From the NCBI GenBank assembly GCA_964398185.1, contig CAYNML010000025.1, forward strand, positions 1-64,000: a stretch of 64,000 nt of DNA. The letters are read 5' to 3'. Both the position numbers and the translations under genes were made by a program. Origin of the DNA: Fen-1058 sp964398185. GTDB taxonomy: Bacteria; Chloroflexota; Anaerolineae; Fen-1058. Position 1 is the stretch's first letter. Each line of letters opens with the position of its first letter. Below the pieces are notes generated by a model, which had not been told where the DNA came from, did no database searches, and saw nothing but the letters and a program-made list of their open reading frames with translations. Below are positions 1 through 8,062 of this stretch, piece by piece.

Positions 1-978
1 CCACGCGGCCTTGTTCGCGCGCAAGAGCGATCGGGCCAGGTTGAACCGATAGAACTGTCCGGCAGGATCGGGGATGCCATCCAGGATCCGATCGATCTCT
101 TCGGGCGTATTCGCATCGATCACGGAAGCGAACGCCGTGATGAGCCGCGCGCCGTAATCGATGACGCCTTCCGCCGGACCGTAACAGCCGATACACTGCG
201 CACCCGCCTGCGGGCACAGCGCGCCGCAGCCCTGCCGCGTAGCCGGGCCGTTGCACGGAATGCCCTGTTCCAACAGGCATAGTTTCGGATCGATGACGTC
301 TACGCTCTGGATGCGCTTGAACTCTTTGATCAACTTCACGTTGCGCTCGCGCGGGCAATCATCACACACCGTCGAGCCGCCCGCCCCGATGACCGTTCCT
401 TTGGGCGGCAGTTCCGCTTCGCCGTGCAGCACCTTGATCACCAGATCGATCACTGCCGCGATCTGATGCGATTCCGGTGGGCAGCCCGGCATGAAGTAGT
501 CAACGTCGACGACCATATCGAGTGTCTTCAACACCGGATAGAACTTCGGGATGGTCAGCTCGCCTTCGGGGACCTGGGTCACCGGCTGGGGACGGAAGCC
601 CGACGGGTTATCGGTGCTGACGGTGTGATAAGCCGTGGCGAAGATTTCTTCCGGCGCGCTGAAGTTGGCCAGTCCGGGGATGCAGCCTTCGGTGGCGCAG
701 GAGCCAAACGCGACCAGAATCTTGGACTTGCGGCGCAGCAGGTGAGCAATTTCCTCATTCTCACTGTTGCGGATGCCGCCGTTGAAGAGGCACAGCAAGA
801 TCGAGCCGTCTTCCATCGCCTCGACATCTTTGTACTTGGCATCCATCGCCACCGGCCAGAACACCACGTCGAAGTTGGCATCCACATCCAGAATTTTCTC
901 ACCGATGTTCAACACGGCGATCTCGCAGCCGCCGCACGACGCCGCCCAGTACATCGCAAACTTGGGTTTATCGCTCAT
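1..978 (-). CDS. mvhG: F420-non-reducing hydrogenase small subunit (MvhG-like), 3' end outside window
   Basis: The frame is open from an ATG at 978 to the window edge (326 codons, no stop), so the C-terminus is missing. The N-terminus has the [NiFe]-hydrogenase small-subunit motif SCGGCE (about residue 15), then FGSCATEGC, a PGCPPE loop, CDDCPR, and a Cys-rich tail (CGALCP, CIGCYGP), all as expected for Fe-S ligands. In this family the subunit relays electrons from the NiFe large subunit to MvhD and the Hdr proteins. The ATG overlaps the mvhD stop (ATGA), so the two are translationally coupled. The large subunit MvhA should lie beyond position 1; that is inference. A coenzyme-F420 hydrogenase or other small-subunit relative remains possible. 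Confidence 0.85.
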   Translation of the reverse strand, partial: MSDKPKFAMYWAASCGGCEIAVLNIGEKILDVDANFDVVFWPVAMDAKYKDVEAMEDGSILLCLFNGGIRNSENEEIAHLLRRKSKILVAFGSCATEGCIPGLANFSAPEEIFATAYHTVSTDNPSGFRPQPVTQVPEGELTIPKFYPVLKTLDMVVDVDYFMPGCPPESHQIAAVIDLVIKVLHGEAELPPKGTVIGAGGSTVCDDCPRERNVKLIKEFKRIQSVDVIDPKLCLLEQGIPCNGPATRQGCGALCPQAGAQCIGCYGPAEGVIDYGARLITAFASVIDANTPEEIDRILDGIPDPAGQFYRFNLARSLLRANKAAW

Positions 979-1454
979 GCTGTCACCCCCTCTGGGGCCA
1001 TGTCAGCCGCCTCCGGTACAGCAGTTTGCCCGTTGGGCTTGCCCCAGTGCAGCGGCCCCAACTTGCGAACTTCCTCGACCATGATTGAGATCTCGTTTGC
1101 CAGCCGCACACCTTCCGCAGCGCTGGCCCACACTAACTTCACGCGCTCTGGCTCGACGCCCAGCTGCGCCAGGACGCGCTTCAACAGCATGTAACGCCGC
1201 ATCGCCTTGTAGTTCTGCTCGATGTAGTGGCACTCGCCGGGATGGCAGCCGGTGATCAACACGCCGTCTGCGCCGCCCGCCAGGGCCTTCATCACAAAAG
1301 TCGGATCGAGCCGCCCCGAGCACATGAGCCGAATCAGGCGGACGTTGGGCGGATATTTCACACGCGCCGTGCCGGCCAGATCGGCCGCGCGGTAACTGCA
1401 CCAGTTGCAGGTGAAGCCGATAATGACCGGCTCAAATTGTTCGTTGTTAGCCAT
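975..1454 (-). CDS. mvhD: MvhD/FlpD-type iron-sulfur electron-transfer subunit
   Basis: 159 residues, the usual length for MvhD. It has the conserved cysteines FTCNWCSY near the N-terminus, MCSGR near residue 45, and ITGCHPGECHY near residue 70, which in this family bind a [2Fe-2S] cluster. MvhD joins the hydrogenase (or a formate dehydrogenase) to HdrA, delivering electrons for flavin-based bifurcation. It lies 10 bp downstream of hdrA and overlaps mvhG by 4 bp, on the same transcript. The role is family knowledge; the match rests on motifs and gene order. Confidence 0.9.
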   Translation of the reverse strand: MANNEQFEPVIIGFTCNWCSYRAADLAGTARVKYPPNVRLIRLMCSGRLDPTFVMKALAGGADGVLITGCHPGECHYIEQNYKAMRRYMLLKRVLAQLGVEPERVKLVWASAAEGVRLANEISIMVEEVRKLGPLHWGKPNGQTAVPEAADMAPEGVTA

Positions 1455-1464
1455 AGTATTCTCC

Positions 1465-3519
1465 TTACGCCGGCACCAGCTCAGCCGCCTCGCTCATATA
1501 TTCCAGGTTCAGCATCAGCAGGCCGTCGATCTGCCGCAGAATCTGCTCGTTGCTGAAGCCGGTACCGCTGATGGCACCCGCCGGGCAGGCTGCCACGCAG
1601 GTGCCGCAGCCCTGGCACAGCGCCGGATTGATCTCGGTGACCTTGCGATCCTCGAGGAAGCTGATGGCGTTGAAGGGGCACAGGTTGTTGCAGATGCGGC
1701 AGCCCGAGCATATATCGGGGTTGACGCTGGCCCGCACCGGCTCCAGCATGATCTCCTTCTGCTGGATGCGACCCAGCACGCGCGCCGCCGCCGCCGCGCC
1801 CTGCGAGACCGTCGCCGGAATATCTTTCGGGCCGGTGACGCACCCGGCGATGAAGATACCCTCGGTCATCGTCGCCACCGGATCGAGCTTGGGGTGCTTC
1901 TCGATGTACCAGCCGTCGGCGCTGCACGAAATGCCGAACTTGTGCGCCGTTTCCTTGGCGTCCTTGCGCGGCTCGATGCCGGCCGAGAGAATCACCATAT
2001 CCACCGGGATGCGGCGCTGCTTGCCGGCCAGCGTATCTTCCACCTGTACGATCAAACGGCCTTCTTCTTCGGGCTTGCGCGCCGCATCGGTCACTTCGGC
2101 CACGCGCCCGCGCACGAACAACGTGCCTTCTTCCAACACGCGCTGGTAGAACTCATCGTAGGCCTTGGCCGGGGTGCGCATGTCGATGTAGAAGTTGTAG
2201 ACCGTCGCGCCTGTGCGCTCATGAACCAGGTGCGCGAATTTCAGACTCTGCATGCAGCAAATGGCGGAGCAGTAGTTGTTGTAGTTGCGATCGCGGCTGC
2301 CCACGCAGTGGATGATGCCCACCGATCGGGGTTTGGTCTTGCCGTCGCGCAGCACGATCTCGCCGTTGGTCGGCCCGGCCGCATTCGACAGGCGCTCGAA
2401 CTCCAGCGACGTGTACACATTCGCCAGGCGGCCATAGCCGTAGTGCGGAATGCGGCGCGGATCGAACAGATCGTAGCCGGTCGCCAGGATGATATTGCCC
2501 ACTTGAATGGTGATCAACTCGTCCTTCTGGTTGAAATCGATCGCGTTCGTGGGGCAGAACTTCTCGCAAGCCTTGCACGTGCCCTTTTGGAAGTAGGTAC
2601 AGTTGGGCTTGTCGATTACGGGATATTTCGGCACGGCCTGCGGGAAAGGCGTGTACACCGCTTTCCGATAGCCCAACCCGGCCTCGTAGACCTCGTCGAT
2701 GACCTTCTTGGGACATTTCTCCTGGCAGATGCCGCAGCCCGTGCACAGCTCTTCGTTGACGTAGCGCGCTTTCTTGCGGATGGTCACGGTGAAGTTGCCC
2801 ACATAGCCGCTGACGTTCTCCACCTCGCTCCACGTGAAGAGGGTGACGTGCGGATGCGTGCCGACGGAGACCATGCGCGGCGTGAGGATGCAGGCGGCGC
2901 AATCGAGCGTGGGGAAGGTCTTATCGAACTGGGACATATGCCCGCCGATCGACGGTTCGCGCTCGACCATGAAGACGGGATAGCCCGCATCGGCGATTTC
3001 CAGTGCGGCCTGAATACCGGCGATGCCGCCGCCGACCACGAGCGTCGCTTCATTGATCGGCACGTGCAGCGGCTCTAGCGGCTGATTCATAATCACGCGC
3101 TCCACGCCGCCTGATACGACCGCCTTTGCTTTATCGGTGGCCGCATTCTTATCGGTGTGCACCCACGATACCTGCTCGCGGATCGATACCAGTTCCGCTA
3201 AATACGGATTCAATCCGCCGCGCTTGGCTGCCGTGCGGAACGTCTGCTCGTGCAGATGCGGCGAACAGGCCGCCACCACCACGCGCGTCAGCCCCAACTC
3301 CTTGATATCCTTCTCGATCATCTCCTGACCGAGGCTGGAGCACATGAACTTATAGTCGCGCGAGATTACCACACCGCGATCCTTCAAGCGCTGCCCGGCC
3401 CAGTCGCGCACTTCTTCCACATCAACCGTGCCGGCAATATTGGTGCCGCAGTGGCACACATAGACGCCAATGCGCTCTTGCGGATCGTCCGAGTCAAAGA
3501 GATGGATCGGCACGCTCAT
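1465..3519 (-). CDS. hdrA: Heterodisulfide reductase subunit A-like flavoprotein
   Basis: 684 residues. Visible parts in order: an N-terminal VCHCGTNIAG segment (about 21-30), an FAD-binding GGGIAG (163-168) followed by CAACILTPRM, one [4Fe-4S] ferredoxin motif CTGCGICQEKCP (about 259), a second Cys cluster CKACEKFCP (about 315), a Rossmann-like middle, and a C-terminal pair CSGCRICNNLCP / CQGCGTCVAACP. This is the full HdrA layout, the electron-bifurcating flavin subunit in methanogens and its homologue in sulfate reducers and other anaerobes. It overlaps hdrB by 4 bp. Without methanogen cofactor genes here, the true disulfide or quinone partner is unknown. Confidence 0.93.
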   Translation of the reverse strand: MSVPIHLFDSDDPQERIGVYVCHCGTNIAGTVDVEEVRDWAGQRLKDRGVVISRDYKFMCSSLGQEMIEKDIKELGLTRVVVAACSPHLHEQTFRTAAKRGGLNPYLAELVSIREQVSWVHTDKNAATDKAKAVVSGGVERVIMNQPLEPLHVPINEATLVVGGGIAGIQAALEIADAGYPVFMVEREPSIGGHMSQFDKTFPTLDCAACILTPRMVSVGTHPHVTLFTWSEVENVSGYVGNFTVTIRKKARYVNEELCTGCGICQEKCPKKVIDEVYEAGLGYRKAVYTPFPQAVPKYPVIDKPNCTYFQKGTCKACEKFCPTNAIDFNQKDELITIQVGNIILATGYDLFDPRRIPHYGYGRLANVYTSLEFERLSNAAGPTNGEIVLRDGKTKPRSVGIIHCVGSRDRNYNNYCSAICCMQSLKFAHLVHERTGATVYNFYIDMRTPAKAYDEFYQRVLEEGTLFVRGRVAEVTDAARKPEEEGRLIVQVEDTLAGKQRRIPVDMVILSAGIEPRKDAKETAHKFGISCSADGWYIEKHPKLDPVATMTEGIFIAGCVTGPKDIPATVSQGAAAAARVLGRIQQKEIMLEPVRASVNPDICSGCRICNNLCPFNAISFLEDRKVTEINPALCQGCGTCVAACPAGAISGTGFSNEQILRQIDGLLMLNLEYMSEAAELVPA

Positions 3520-4508
3520 GAATGCACCTCCTCATCGCCGGGCATACGGGGCATGGGCAGCCCTTCTTTCTTGCGGGGCTTCGCTGCCGGAGCAGCTTCA
3601 ACCGGCTCAGGCATTTCCAGCCCGATCCGATCAAGCACGCGCTTGGCGCTGACAAACTCACGCCCGAAGCCTAATTCCTTGGGTTCAAGCCCCAGCGCCA
3701 ACCCCACCAGTTGGGTGAAGAAGACGATCGGCATTTGAATATCCGAGTGATTGGCGCGATTGGTCTCGCCCTGATACGCATCGACGTTCATCTGGCACAT
3801 CGGGCACAGCGTGGCCATCACGTCGGCATGGTATTGATCGGCGGCGCTGATCAAGCGGTAGATCAGCTTGTAAGCCGTCTCCGGTCCGATCTGCGTCATG
3901 TGGCCGCCGCAGCAATGCGTCTTCAACGGGAAATCGATCACTTCCGCCCCGAGGACCTTCAACACCCGATCGAGCTCGTTGGGATATTCGGGATTCGACC
4001 AGCGATGGTCGTAATCGGGGCGCGGCACCATGCAGCCCAGATACGGTGCCACGCGCACCCCCTTCAGCGGACGCACCACTTTGCTCTTCAGCACATCCAG
4101 GCCGATGTCATTCACCAGCACATCGAGAAAGTGGCGGATGAAGAGGGAACCCGCATCGTAGTGCAGGCCACCTGCCGCCAGGGCGTCATTGACGTTCACG
4201 CCCAACTCTGGCCGCTCCTGCATGTAGTAATCGCACTTGGCCAGGTTCAAGTAGCACGCACTGCACGGCGCCACGACAGTCTTGATGCCGTTCGACTGGT
4301 TGTAGGCCAGCGCCAGATTGCGCGCGATCAGCGCGTAGGCCGGAGTCAGGCTTACACCCAGGTACTCGGTGGCCCCGCAGCAGTTCCAATCGCTGATCTC
4401 TTCCAGTTTCAGGCCCAGCGGTTCGCACACCGCCAGCAGCGATTCTGAATAGGCTTTGGCGCTGCTCTCCATGGAGCAGCCGGGGTAATAGAGATACTTG
4501 TCTTGCAT
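3516..4508 (-). CDS. hdrB: Heterodisulfide reductase subunit B-like (two CCG domains)
   Basis: 330 residues, slightly longer than methanogen HdrB because of a charged, Pro/Lys-rich C-terminal tail. Two complete CCG motifs are visible: YPGCSME...NCCGATEY...CSACYLN in the first half and YLGCMVPR...HCCGGHM...CPMCQMN in the second. In this family they hold the non-cubane [4Fe-4S] clusters that cleave the disulfide substrate. It sits between hdrC (2 bp gap) and hdrA (4 bp overlap). All cluster cysteines appear intact, so a catalytically competent subunit is likely; the substrate cannot be told from sequence. Confidence 0.92.
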   Translation of the reverse strand: MQDKYLYYPGCSMESSAKAYSESLLAVCEPLGLKLEEISDWNCCGATEYLGVSLTPAYALIARNLALAYNQSNGIKTVVAPCSACYLNLAKCDYYMQERPELGVNVNDALAAGGLHYDAGSLFIRHFLDVLVNDIGLDVLKSKVVRPLKGVRVAPYLGCMVPRPDYDHRWSNPEYPNELDRVLKVLGAEVIDFPLKTHCCGGHMTQIGPETAYKLIYRLISAADQYHADVMATLCPMCQMNVDAYQGETNRANHSDIQMPIVFFTQLVGLALGLEPKELGFGREFVSAKRVLDRIGLEMPEPVEAAPAAKPRKKEGLPMPRMPGDEEVHS

Positions 4509-4510
4509 GG

Positions 4511-5107
4511 TTACTTCTCCAGTTCTTTCGCGCGCTCAAGAATCTTGTGCAGCTGCTTGATGCCCTCGATCTTGCGCGGCCGCATGCTCATCCGCTCTTT
4601 GGTGAGCATGCCCAGGCCCATGGGCGCCATGCCCGGCAGGCGCTTCTTCTGATGTTTCAGGTAGTAGCGCGTGGCCAGGCCGAACTCGAAACTGCGCCCG
4701 TACTGCTCGACCATATCGACAAAGGTCTGTGCAAAATCGGGCGCGTTCGACTCGACATCGGCGTTTGCCTGAATCGCCATGCTCTTGAGGGTGTACATCA
4801 CATCGGCGATGTGCACGCCCTGCGGGCAGCGCACCACGCAGTGGTAGCATGACACACAAATCCACGGCGTGTTGCTCTTCAACGCCTGCTCCCGGTAGCC
4901 GGCGCGAATCATGGCGAACAACATGCGCGGCGTGTGATCCATGTCTTCAGCTGACGGGCACGACCCACCGCAGGTGCCGCACTGGATGCACATCTCCAAC
5001 CGCGATACGCCCGCCGTGCGCAGGCTCACCTCCTCTAAGAAACGCAGATTGGGGTTGGTGGGATCAGGCGTTGAAATATAGGGGACGGTATACATTGAAG
5101 CAGTCAA
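4511..5107 (-). CDS. hdrC: Heterodisulfide reductase subunit C-like ferredoxin subunit
   Basis: 198 residues with two [4Fe-4S] motifs, CIQCGTCGGSCPS (about residue 40) and CVSCYHCVVRCPQG (about 83), in a mostly helical protein: the HdrC pattern, passing electrons from HdrA to HdrB. It is the first gene of the operon. The ATG at 5107 is preceded by a strong ribosome-binding site (GAAGGAGGT on the minus strand). The 560-bp region upstream holds the promoter-side signals listed separately (three palindromes and a leader hairpin). Confidence 0.92.
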   Translation of the reverse strand: MTASMYTVPYISTPDPTNPNLRFLEEVSLRTAGVSRLEMCIQCGTCGGSCPSAEDMDHTPRMLFAMIRAGYREQALKSNTPWICVSCYHCVVRCPQGVHIADVMYTLKSMAIQANADVESNAPDFAQTFVDMVEQYGRSFEFGLATRYYLKHQKKRLPGMAPMGLGMLTKERMSMRPRKIEGIKQLHKILERAKELEK

Positions 5108-5166
5108 AGGGCACCTCCTTCGTCAGTCTCAATTACAACGATTGGGGTCAGAAAAACAGCAGCGTC

Positions 5167-5210
5167 AAAAAACACAAACGGCCCCATACCCTGTTCGGGC
5201 AAAGGCCGTT
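5167..5210 (-). promoter_or_regulatory. Terminator-like hairpin in the hdrC leader (putative attenuator)
   Basis: On the minus strand a 7-bp stem, AACGGCC (5210-5204) with GGCCGTT (5183-5177), encloses an inner CCC/GGG pairing and is followed by TGTGTTTTTT. It lies about 60 nt before the hdrC ATG and points toward hdrC. Because rpmB upstream has its own terminator (5621-5640), this hairpin is more likely part of the hdrC leader than the end of another transcript. A second hairpin (GATGGAA/TTCCATC, 5225-5245) lies just upstream. The regulatory role is inference; no known riboswitch class was recognised. Confidence 0.5.
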
Positions 5211-5368
5211 CTGTCCTCTTGAACGATGGAAACACACCTTCCATCAGGCTGTCTCGTCTTTCGTAGGTCAGCTAGAACGATCGACAGTCGATGCGGACGA
5301 TACCGCTGGGACAAAATGTAGCGTCAATGATCTGTGTATACTGTTCCATTTGTGGACTGGGCAAACGA

Positions 5369-5382
5369 GTGACAGATGTCAC
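5369..5382. promoter_or_regulatory. CRP/FNR-type palindrome 1 upstream of hdrC
   Basis: GTGACagatGTCAC, perfect 5-bp arms around 4 bp, extended by A/T to 16 bp (5368-5383). The half-site shape GTGAY-N4-RTCAC is that of CRP/FNR-superfamily operators. The centre lies 22 bp (two helical turns) from palindrome 2. A possible minus-strand -10 (TATACA, 5340-5335) is about 35 bp away on the hdrC side. Confidence 0.6.
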
Positions 5383-5390
5383 TCGATCAC

Positions 5391-5404
5391 GTGATTTTCA
5401 TCAC
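5391..5404. promoter_or_regulatory. CRP/FNR-type palindrome 2 upstream of hdrC
   Basis: GTGATtttcATCAC, a perfect palindrome extended by C/G to 16 bp (5390-5405). It has the same architecture as palindromes 1 and 3. Confidence 0.6.
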
Positions 5405-5490
5405 GCAGTGTCATCTCCAAACCGATCGCTTCACACAGCAACCACGGCCCCGCTTCTTCACGCCGACAGCTGCGAAAAGCCGCCCGAAAA

Positions 5491-5504
5491 GTGATAGAAA
5501 TCAC
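5491..5504. promoter_or_regulatory. CRP/FNR-type palindrome 3 upstream of hdrC
   Basis: GTGATagaaATCAC, identical arms to palindrome 2, centred 100 bp farther from hdrC. The rest of 5211-5620 shows no open frame I would call a gene; it is a long regulatory intergenic region. Confidence 0.55.
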
Positions 5505-5620
5505 GATCGCGCATCACAGCAAGCCAAACAAGCCAGCATGTGATCGCCGCCGATGGATTCCCTTGCTTTTTTATATCCGACCGTGTATCATTCACAGCCG
5601 AGAGGTAGTCCAAACGAAAA

Positions 5621-5640
5621 CGCCGACCTGCTGGTCGGCG
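5621..5640 (-). terminator. Intrinsic terminator of rpmB
   Basis: An 8-bp perfect stem CGCCGACC / GGTCGGCG with a 4-nt loop, followed on the minus strand by TTTTCGTTT. It sits about 28 bp after the rpmB stop. Confidence 0.85.
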
Positions 5641-5667
5641 TTCGTGACGATAATGTCTGACAGAATC

Positions 5668-5847
5668 TCAGGCTTTGTTCAGGGTCTTCAAGCACTGGGC
5701 GCACATGTTGACCTTGCGCGCCTGGCCGTTCACCACCACCGTGCGCTTGGCAACGTTGGGGCGGAACTGGCGGTTGGTGCGCCGCTTGGAAAAGCTCACA
5801 TTGTGCCCAAACTGCGGACCCTTGCCACAAACTTCACACTTAGCCAT
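5668..5847 (-). CDS. rpmB: 50S ribosomal protein L28
   Basis: 59 residues beginning MAKCEVCGKGP, with the zinc-type CxxC pairs CEVC and CAQC and the basic core typical of bacterial L28. The ATG at 5847 is preceded by AGAGAGGTGG on the minus strand; an in-frame upstream extension to 5919 lacks L28 similarity and was not used. The gene is monocistronic between its own promoter (5910-5938) and terminator (5621-5640), and divergent from the Asp23 gene, the usual rpmB/Asp23 arrangement. Confidence 0.96.
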   Translation of the reverse strand: MAKCEVCGKGPQFGHNVSFSKRRTNRQFRPNVAKRTVVVNGQARKVNMCAQCLKTLNKA

Positions 5848-5871
5848 TGGAACCACCTCTCTGCAAAGTAA

Positions 5872-5891
5872 GGCGCGTCTCACGACGCGCC
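5872..5891 (-). promoter_or_regulatory. Hairpin in rpmB 5' UTR
   Basis: GGCGCGT / ACGCGCC perfect 7-bp inverted repeat between the rpmB promoter and its ribosome-binding site. It could be an autoregulatory or stabilising leader structure; only the repeat itself is seen. Confidence 0.4.
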
Positions 5892-5909
5892 GGATAGCGA
5901 ACGGCGGCA

Positions 5910-5938
5910 ATCTTACCACAGCGATCTGAATTGGTCAA
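5910..5938 (-). promoter_or_regulatory. Sigma-70-type promoter of rpmB
   Basis: On the minus strand TTGACC (5938-5933), 17-bp spacer, TAAGAT (5915-5910), about 63 bp before the start codon. Confidence 0.7.
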
Positions 5939-5981
5939 ACAACCTGTACCCAATCCGACCGAATTGACGCGAAAGGAAGCC

Positions 5982-6338
5982 ATGACCACGGAAACGGGCC
6001 TGGGCCGCATTCAAATCTCGCCAAGCGCCGTAGCGACCATCGCTGCCCACTCAGTGCGTGAAGCCTACGGGGTGGTGGGGCTGGCCGGCAAGAACGCGAC
6101 CGATCAGCTGATCCGCGAAATCACCGGCGATGTCCATCGGGGCGTCGATGTCCGCATCCACGACGGCGCGGTCACAATCGATCTTTACGTGATCGTCGAG
6201 TACGGTACGCGCATCGTCAGTGTAGCGCACAGTGTGCAGAACCTGGTCAAGTTCAACGTCGAGAAAGCGCTGGGCCTGCCCGTCATGTCGGTGAATGTGC
6301 ATGTGCAGGGTCTGCGCGTGAGCAACACAGATTCATAA
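5982..6338 (+). CDS. Asp23/Gls24 family protein
   Basis: 118 residues from the ATG at 5982, which has GAAAGGAAG just upstream; the earlier in-frame start at 5931 overlaps the rpmB promoter and is less likely. The sequence matches the Asp23/Gls24 fold, with GRIQISPSAVATIAAHSV at the N-terminus and VNVHVQGLRV at the C-terminus. These small cytoplasmic proteins are often encoded next to the DAK/FakA gene, as here (18 bp before the next start). The molecular role is unclear: envelope stress in Firmicutes. A second paralogue lies at 17815-18165. Confidence 0.88.
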   Translation: MTTETGLGRIQISPSAVATIAAHSVREAYGVVGLAGKNATDQLIREITGDVHRGVDVRIHDGAVTIDLYVIVEYGTRIVSVAHSVQNLVKFNVEKALGLPVMSVNVHVQGLRVSNTDS

Positions 6339-6356
6339 CCTGCGGAGTTAGCGTCA

Positions 6357-8036
6357 TTGTCTGCTGAACCGAAAGTGCGCACCGAGAAACTGCTCTACGT
6401 GGACGGCCAGGGCCTGAAGCGACTGGTGGAGGCCAGCCTGCTCTGGCTGCGTTATCATCAACCCGGCATTAACGCGCTCAACGTCTTTCCCGTGCCCGAC
6501 GGCGATACCGGCACGAATATGCTCCTAACCATGCAGGGCGCCTGGCACGAGATCGAACATTCCCCGGAAGAAAACGCCGGCAAGGTAGCGCAACTGGTGG
6601 CGCACGGTGCGCTCATGGGCGCGCGCGGCAACTCCGGTGTCATTCTCTCCCAGCTCTGGCGCGGCTTCGCCCGATCGCTGGACAGCAAGCCCAAGTTCGG
6701 CGCAGAGGACCTCGGCCACGCCATGCGCCAGGCCAGCGAGACCGCCTACAAGGGCGTGCTGAAACCGGTGGAAGGCACCATCCTCACAGTGTCCCGCGCC
6801 ATGGCCGACGCCGCCGAGCAAGCACGGCGTGAAGACAACGATCTGCTCTTCATTCTCGATCGTATCGTCGCTGCCGCCAGGGAAGCCGTAGCGAACACCC
6901 CCAATCTCCTGCCCGTGTTGAAGCAAGCTGGCGTCGTCGATTCCGGCGGGCAAGGCTTGACCGTCATCCTGGAAGGCATGCTGCGCTACCTGCGCGGCGA
7001 GTCGCTCGAAACCGATCGGACGGCAGAGGCCGCCGTCGATCTCAAGGAGAAAGTGCCGCCGGATGCCGACCTCGACGCGGGTGATGTGGCCCAGGGATAC
7101 AGCTACGACGTGCAGTGCATCATCAAAGGCCACAACCTGGACGTGGAAGCGGCCCGGCAGGCCATCAGCGAGATGGGGCTGTCCACGCTGGTGGTGGGTG
7201 ACGCTGAAACGATCAAAGTTCACGTGCACGTGCCGCGTCCCAGCGTAGTCCTGGCCTACGCGGAAACCATCGGACGCTTGCACGACGTCGTCGTCGAAGA
7301 TATGGCCGCACAGTATCAGCAATATCTGTTGGGCCGCACCGCGCCGCCGGTTCAATCACCCGTCTACAACGTGGAGCATGGCAGCATTGCCACGCTGGCC
7401 GTTGCGCCGGGTGACGGGCTGACACGCGTCTTTCAAAGTCTGGGGACTACCGCCGTCGTGCCGGGCGGCCAGACCATGAACCCCAGCACGCAGGACTTCG
7501 TCAAATTGCTTGAAGCGATCCCCGTCGAAGAAGCCATCCTGCTGCCCAACAACAGCAACGTGGTCATGGCGGCGCGGCAGGCCGCTGAGATCAGCCAGAA
7601 GCGCATCATCGTCGTGCCGTCCAGAACCATCCCGCAGGGCATCGCCGCCATGCTGGCCTTCAACGACCAGCGCAGCCTGGAAGCCAACGCCCAGGCGATG
7701 GAAGCGGCCACACAGCATGTGCTCACCGGCGAGATCACCACCGCCACACGCGCCATCGACTATAATGGCGTGAACGTTGAGGAAGGGCACGTTATCGGGC
7801 TGTTGAACGACGAACTGACCGCGGCGAATGACACCATCGAAGAGACTTTCTTCACACTGCTCGATCAGATGAATGCCGAAGATCTGGAGATCGTCACGCT
7901 GTACTACGGCCACGGCGTCATGGCCGCCGAAGCGGAAGCGCTGGGCGCGGCCGTGCGCGAGAAATACGCCAATCTGGAAGTTGAAATTGTCGAGGGGGGG
8001 CAACCCCACTATTACTATATCATCAGCGCCGAATAA
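6357..8036 (+). CDS. fakA: FakA-like fatty acid kinase (DAK phosphatase domain, YloV)
   Basis: 559 residues. The N-terminal DhaL/Dak2 nucleotide domain shows NVFPVPDGDTGTNM (about residue 42), whose Asp residues bind Mg-ATP, and GARGNSGVILSQ. The middle and C-terminal parts match the YloV family (KVHVHVP, PGGQTMNPST, LPNNSNV). In Staphylococcus FakA phosphorylates fatty acids held by FakB (DegV) proteins, and two DegV genes follow directly. The start is TTG at 6357 with GGAG 9 bp upstream; no better ATG is in frame near the conserved start. Confidence 0.9.
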   Translation: MSAEPKVRTEKLLYVDGQGLKRLVEASLLWLRYHQPGINALNVFPVPDGDTGTNMLLTMQGAWHEIEHSPEENAGKVAQLVAHGALMGARGNSGVILSQLWRGFARSLDSKPKFGAEDLGHAMRQASETAYKGVLKPVEGTILTVSRAMADAAEQARREDNDLLFILDRIVAAAREAVANTPNLLPVLKQAGVVDSGGQGLTVILEGMLRYLRGESLETDRTAEAAVDLKEKVPPDADLDAGDVAQGYSYDVQCIIKGHNLDVEAARQAISEMGLSTLVVGDAETIKVHVHVPRPSVVLAYAETIGRLHDVVVEDMAAQYQQYLLGRTAPPVQSPVYNVEHGSIATLAVAPGDGLTRVFQSLGTTAVVPGGQTMNPSTQDFVKLLEAIPVEEAILLPNNSNVVMAARQAAEISQKRIIVVPSRTIPQGIAAMLAFNDQRSLEANAQAMEAATQHVLTGEITTATRAIDYNGVNVEEGHVIGLLNDELTAANDTIEETFFTLLDQMNAEDLEIVTLYYGHGVMAAEAEALGAAVREKYANLEVEIVEGGQPHYYYIISAE

Positions 8037-8062
8037 ATTCACACACCGAGCGATCAGATTTC

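Noticed and set aside
1405..3078. Long open frame on the plus strand opposite hdrA
   Set aside because: It lies antisense to the well-supported hdrA and has Arg/His/Ala-rich composition typical of a GC-rich shadow frame.
5108..5620. Small reading frames in the hdrC upstream region
   Set aside because: None has a family match or a supported start; the region is better explained by regulatory palindromes and leader hairpins.
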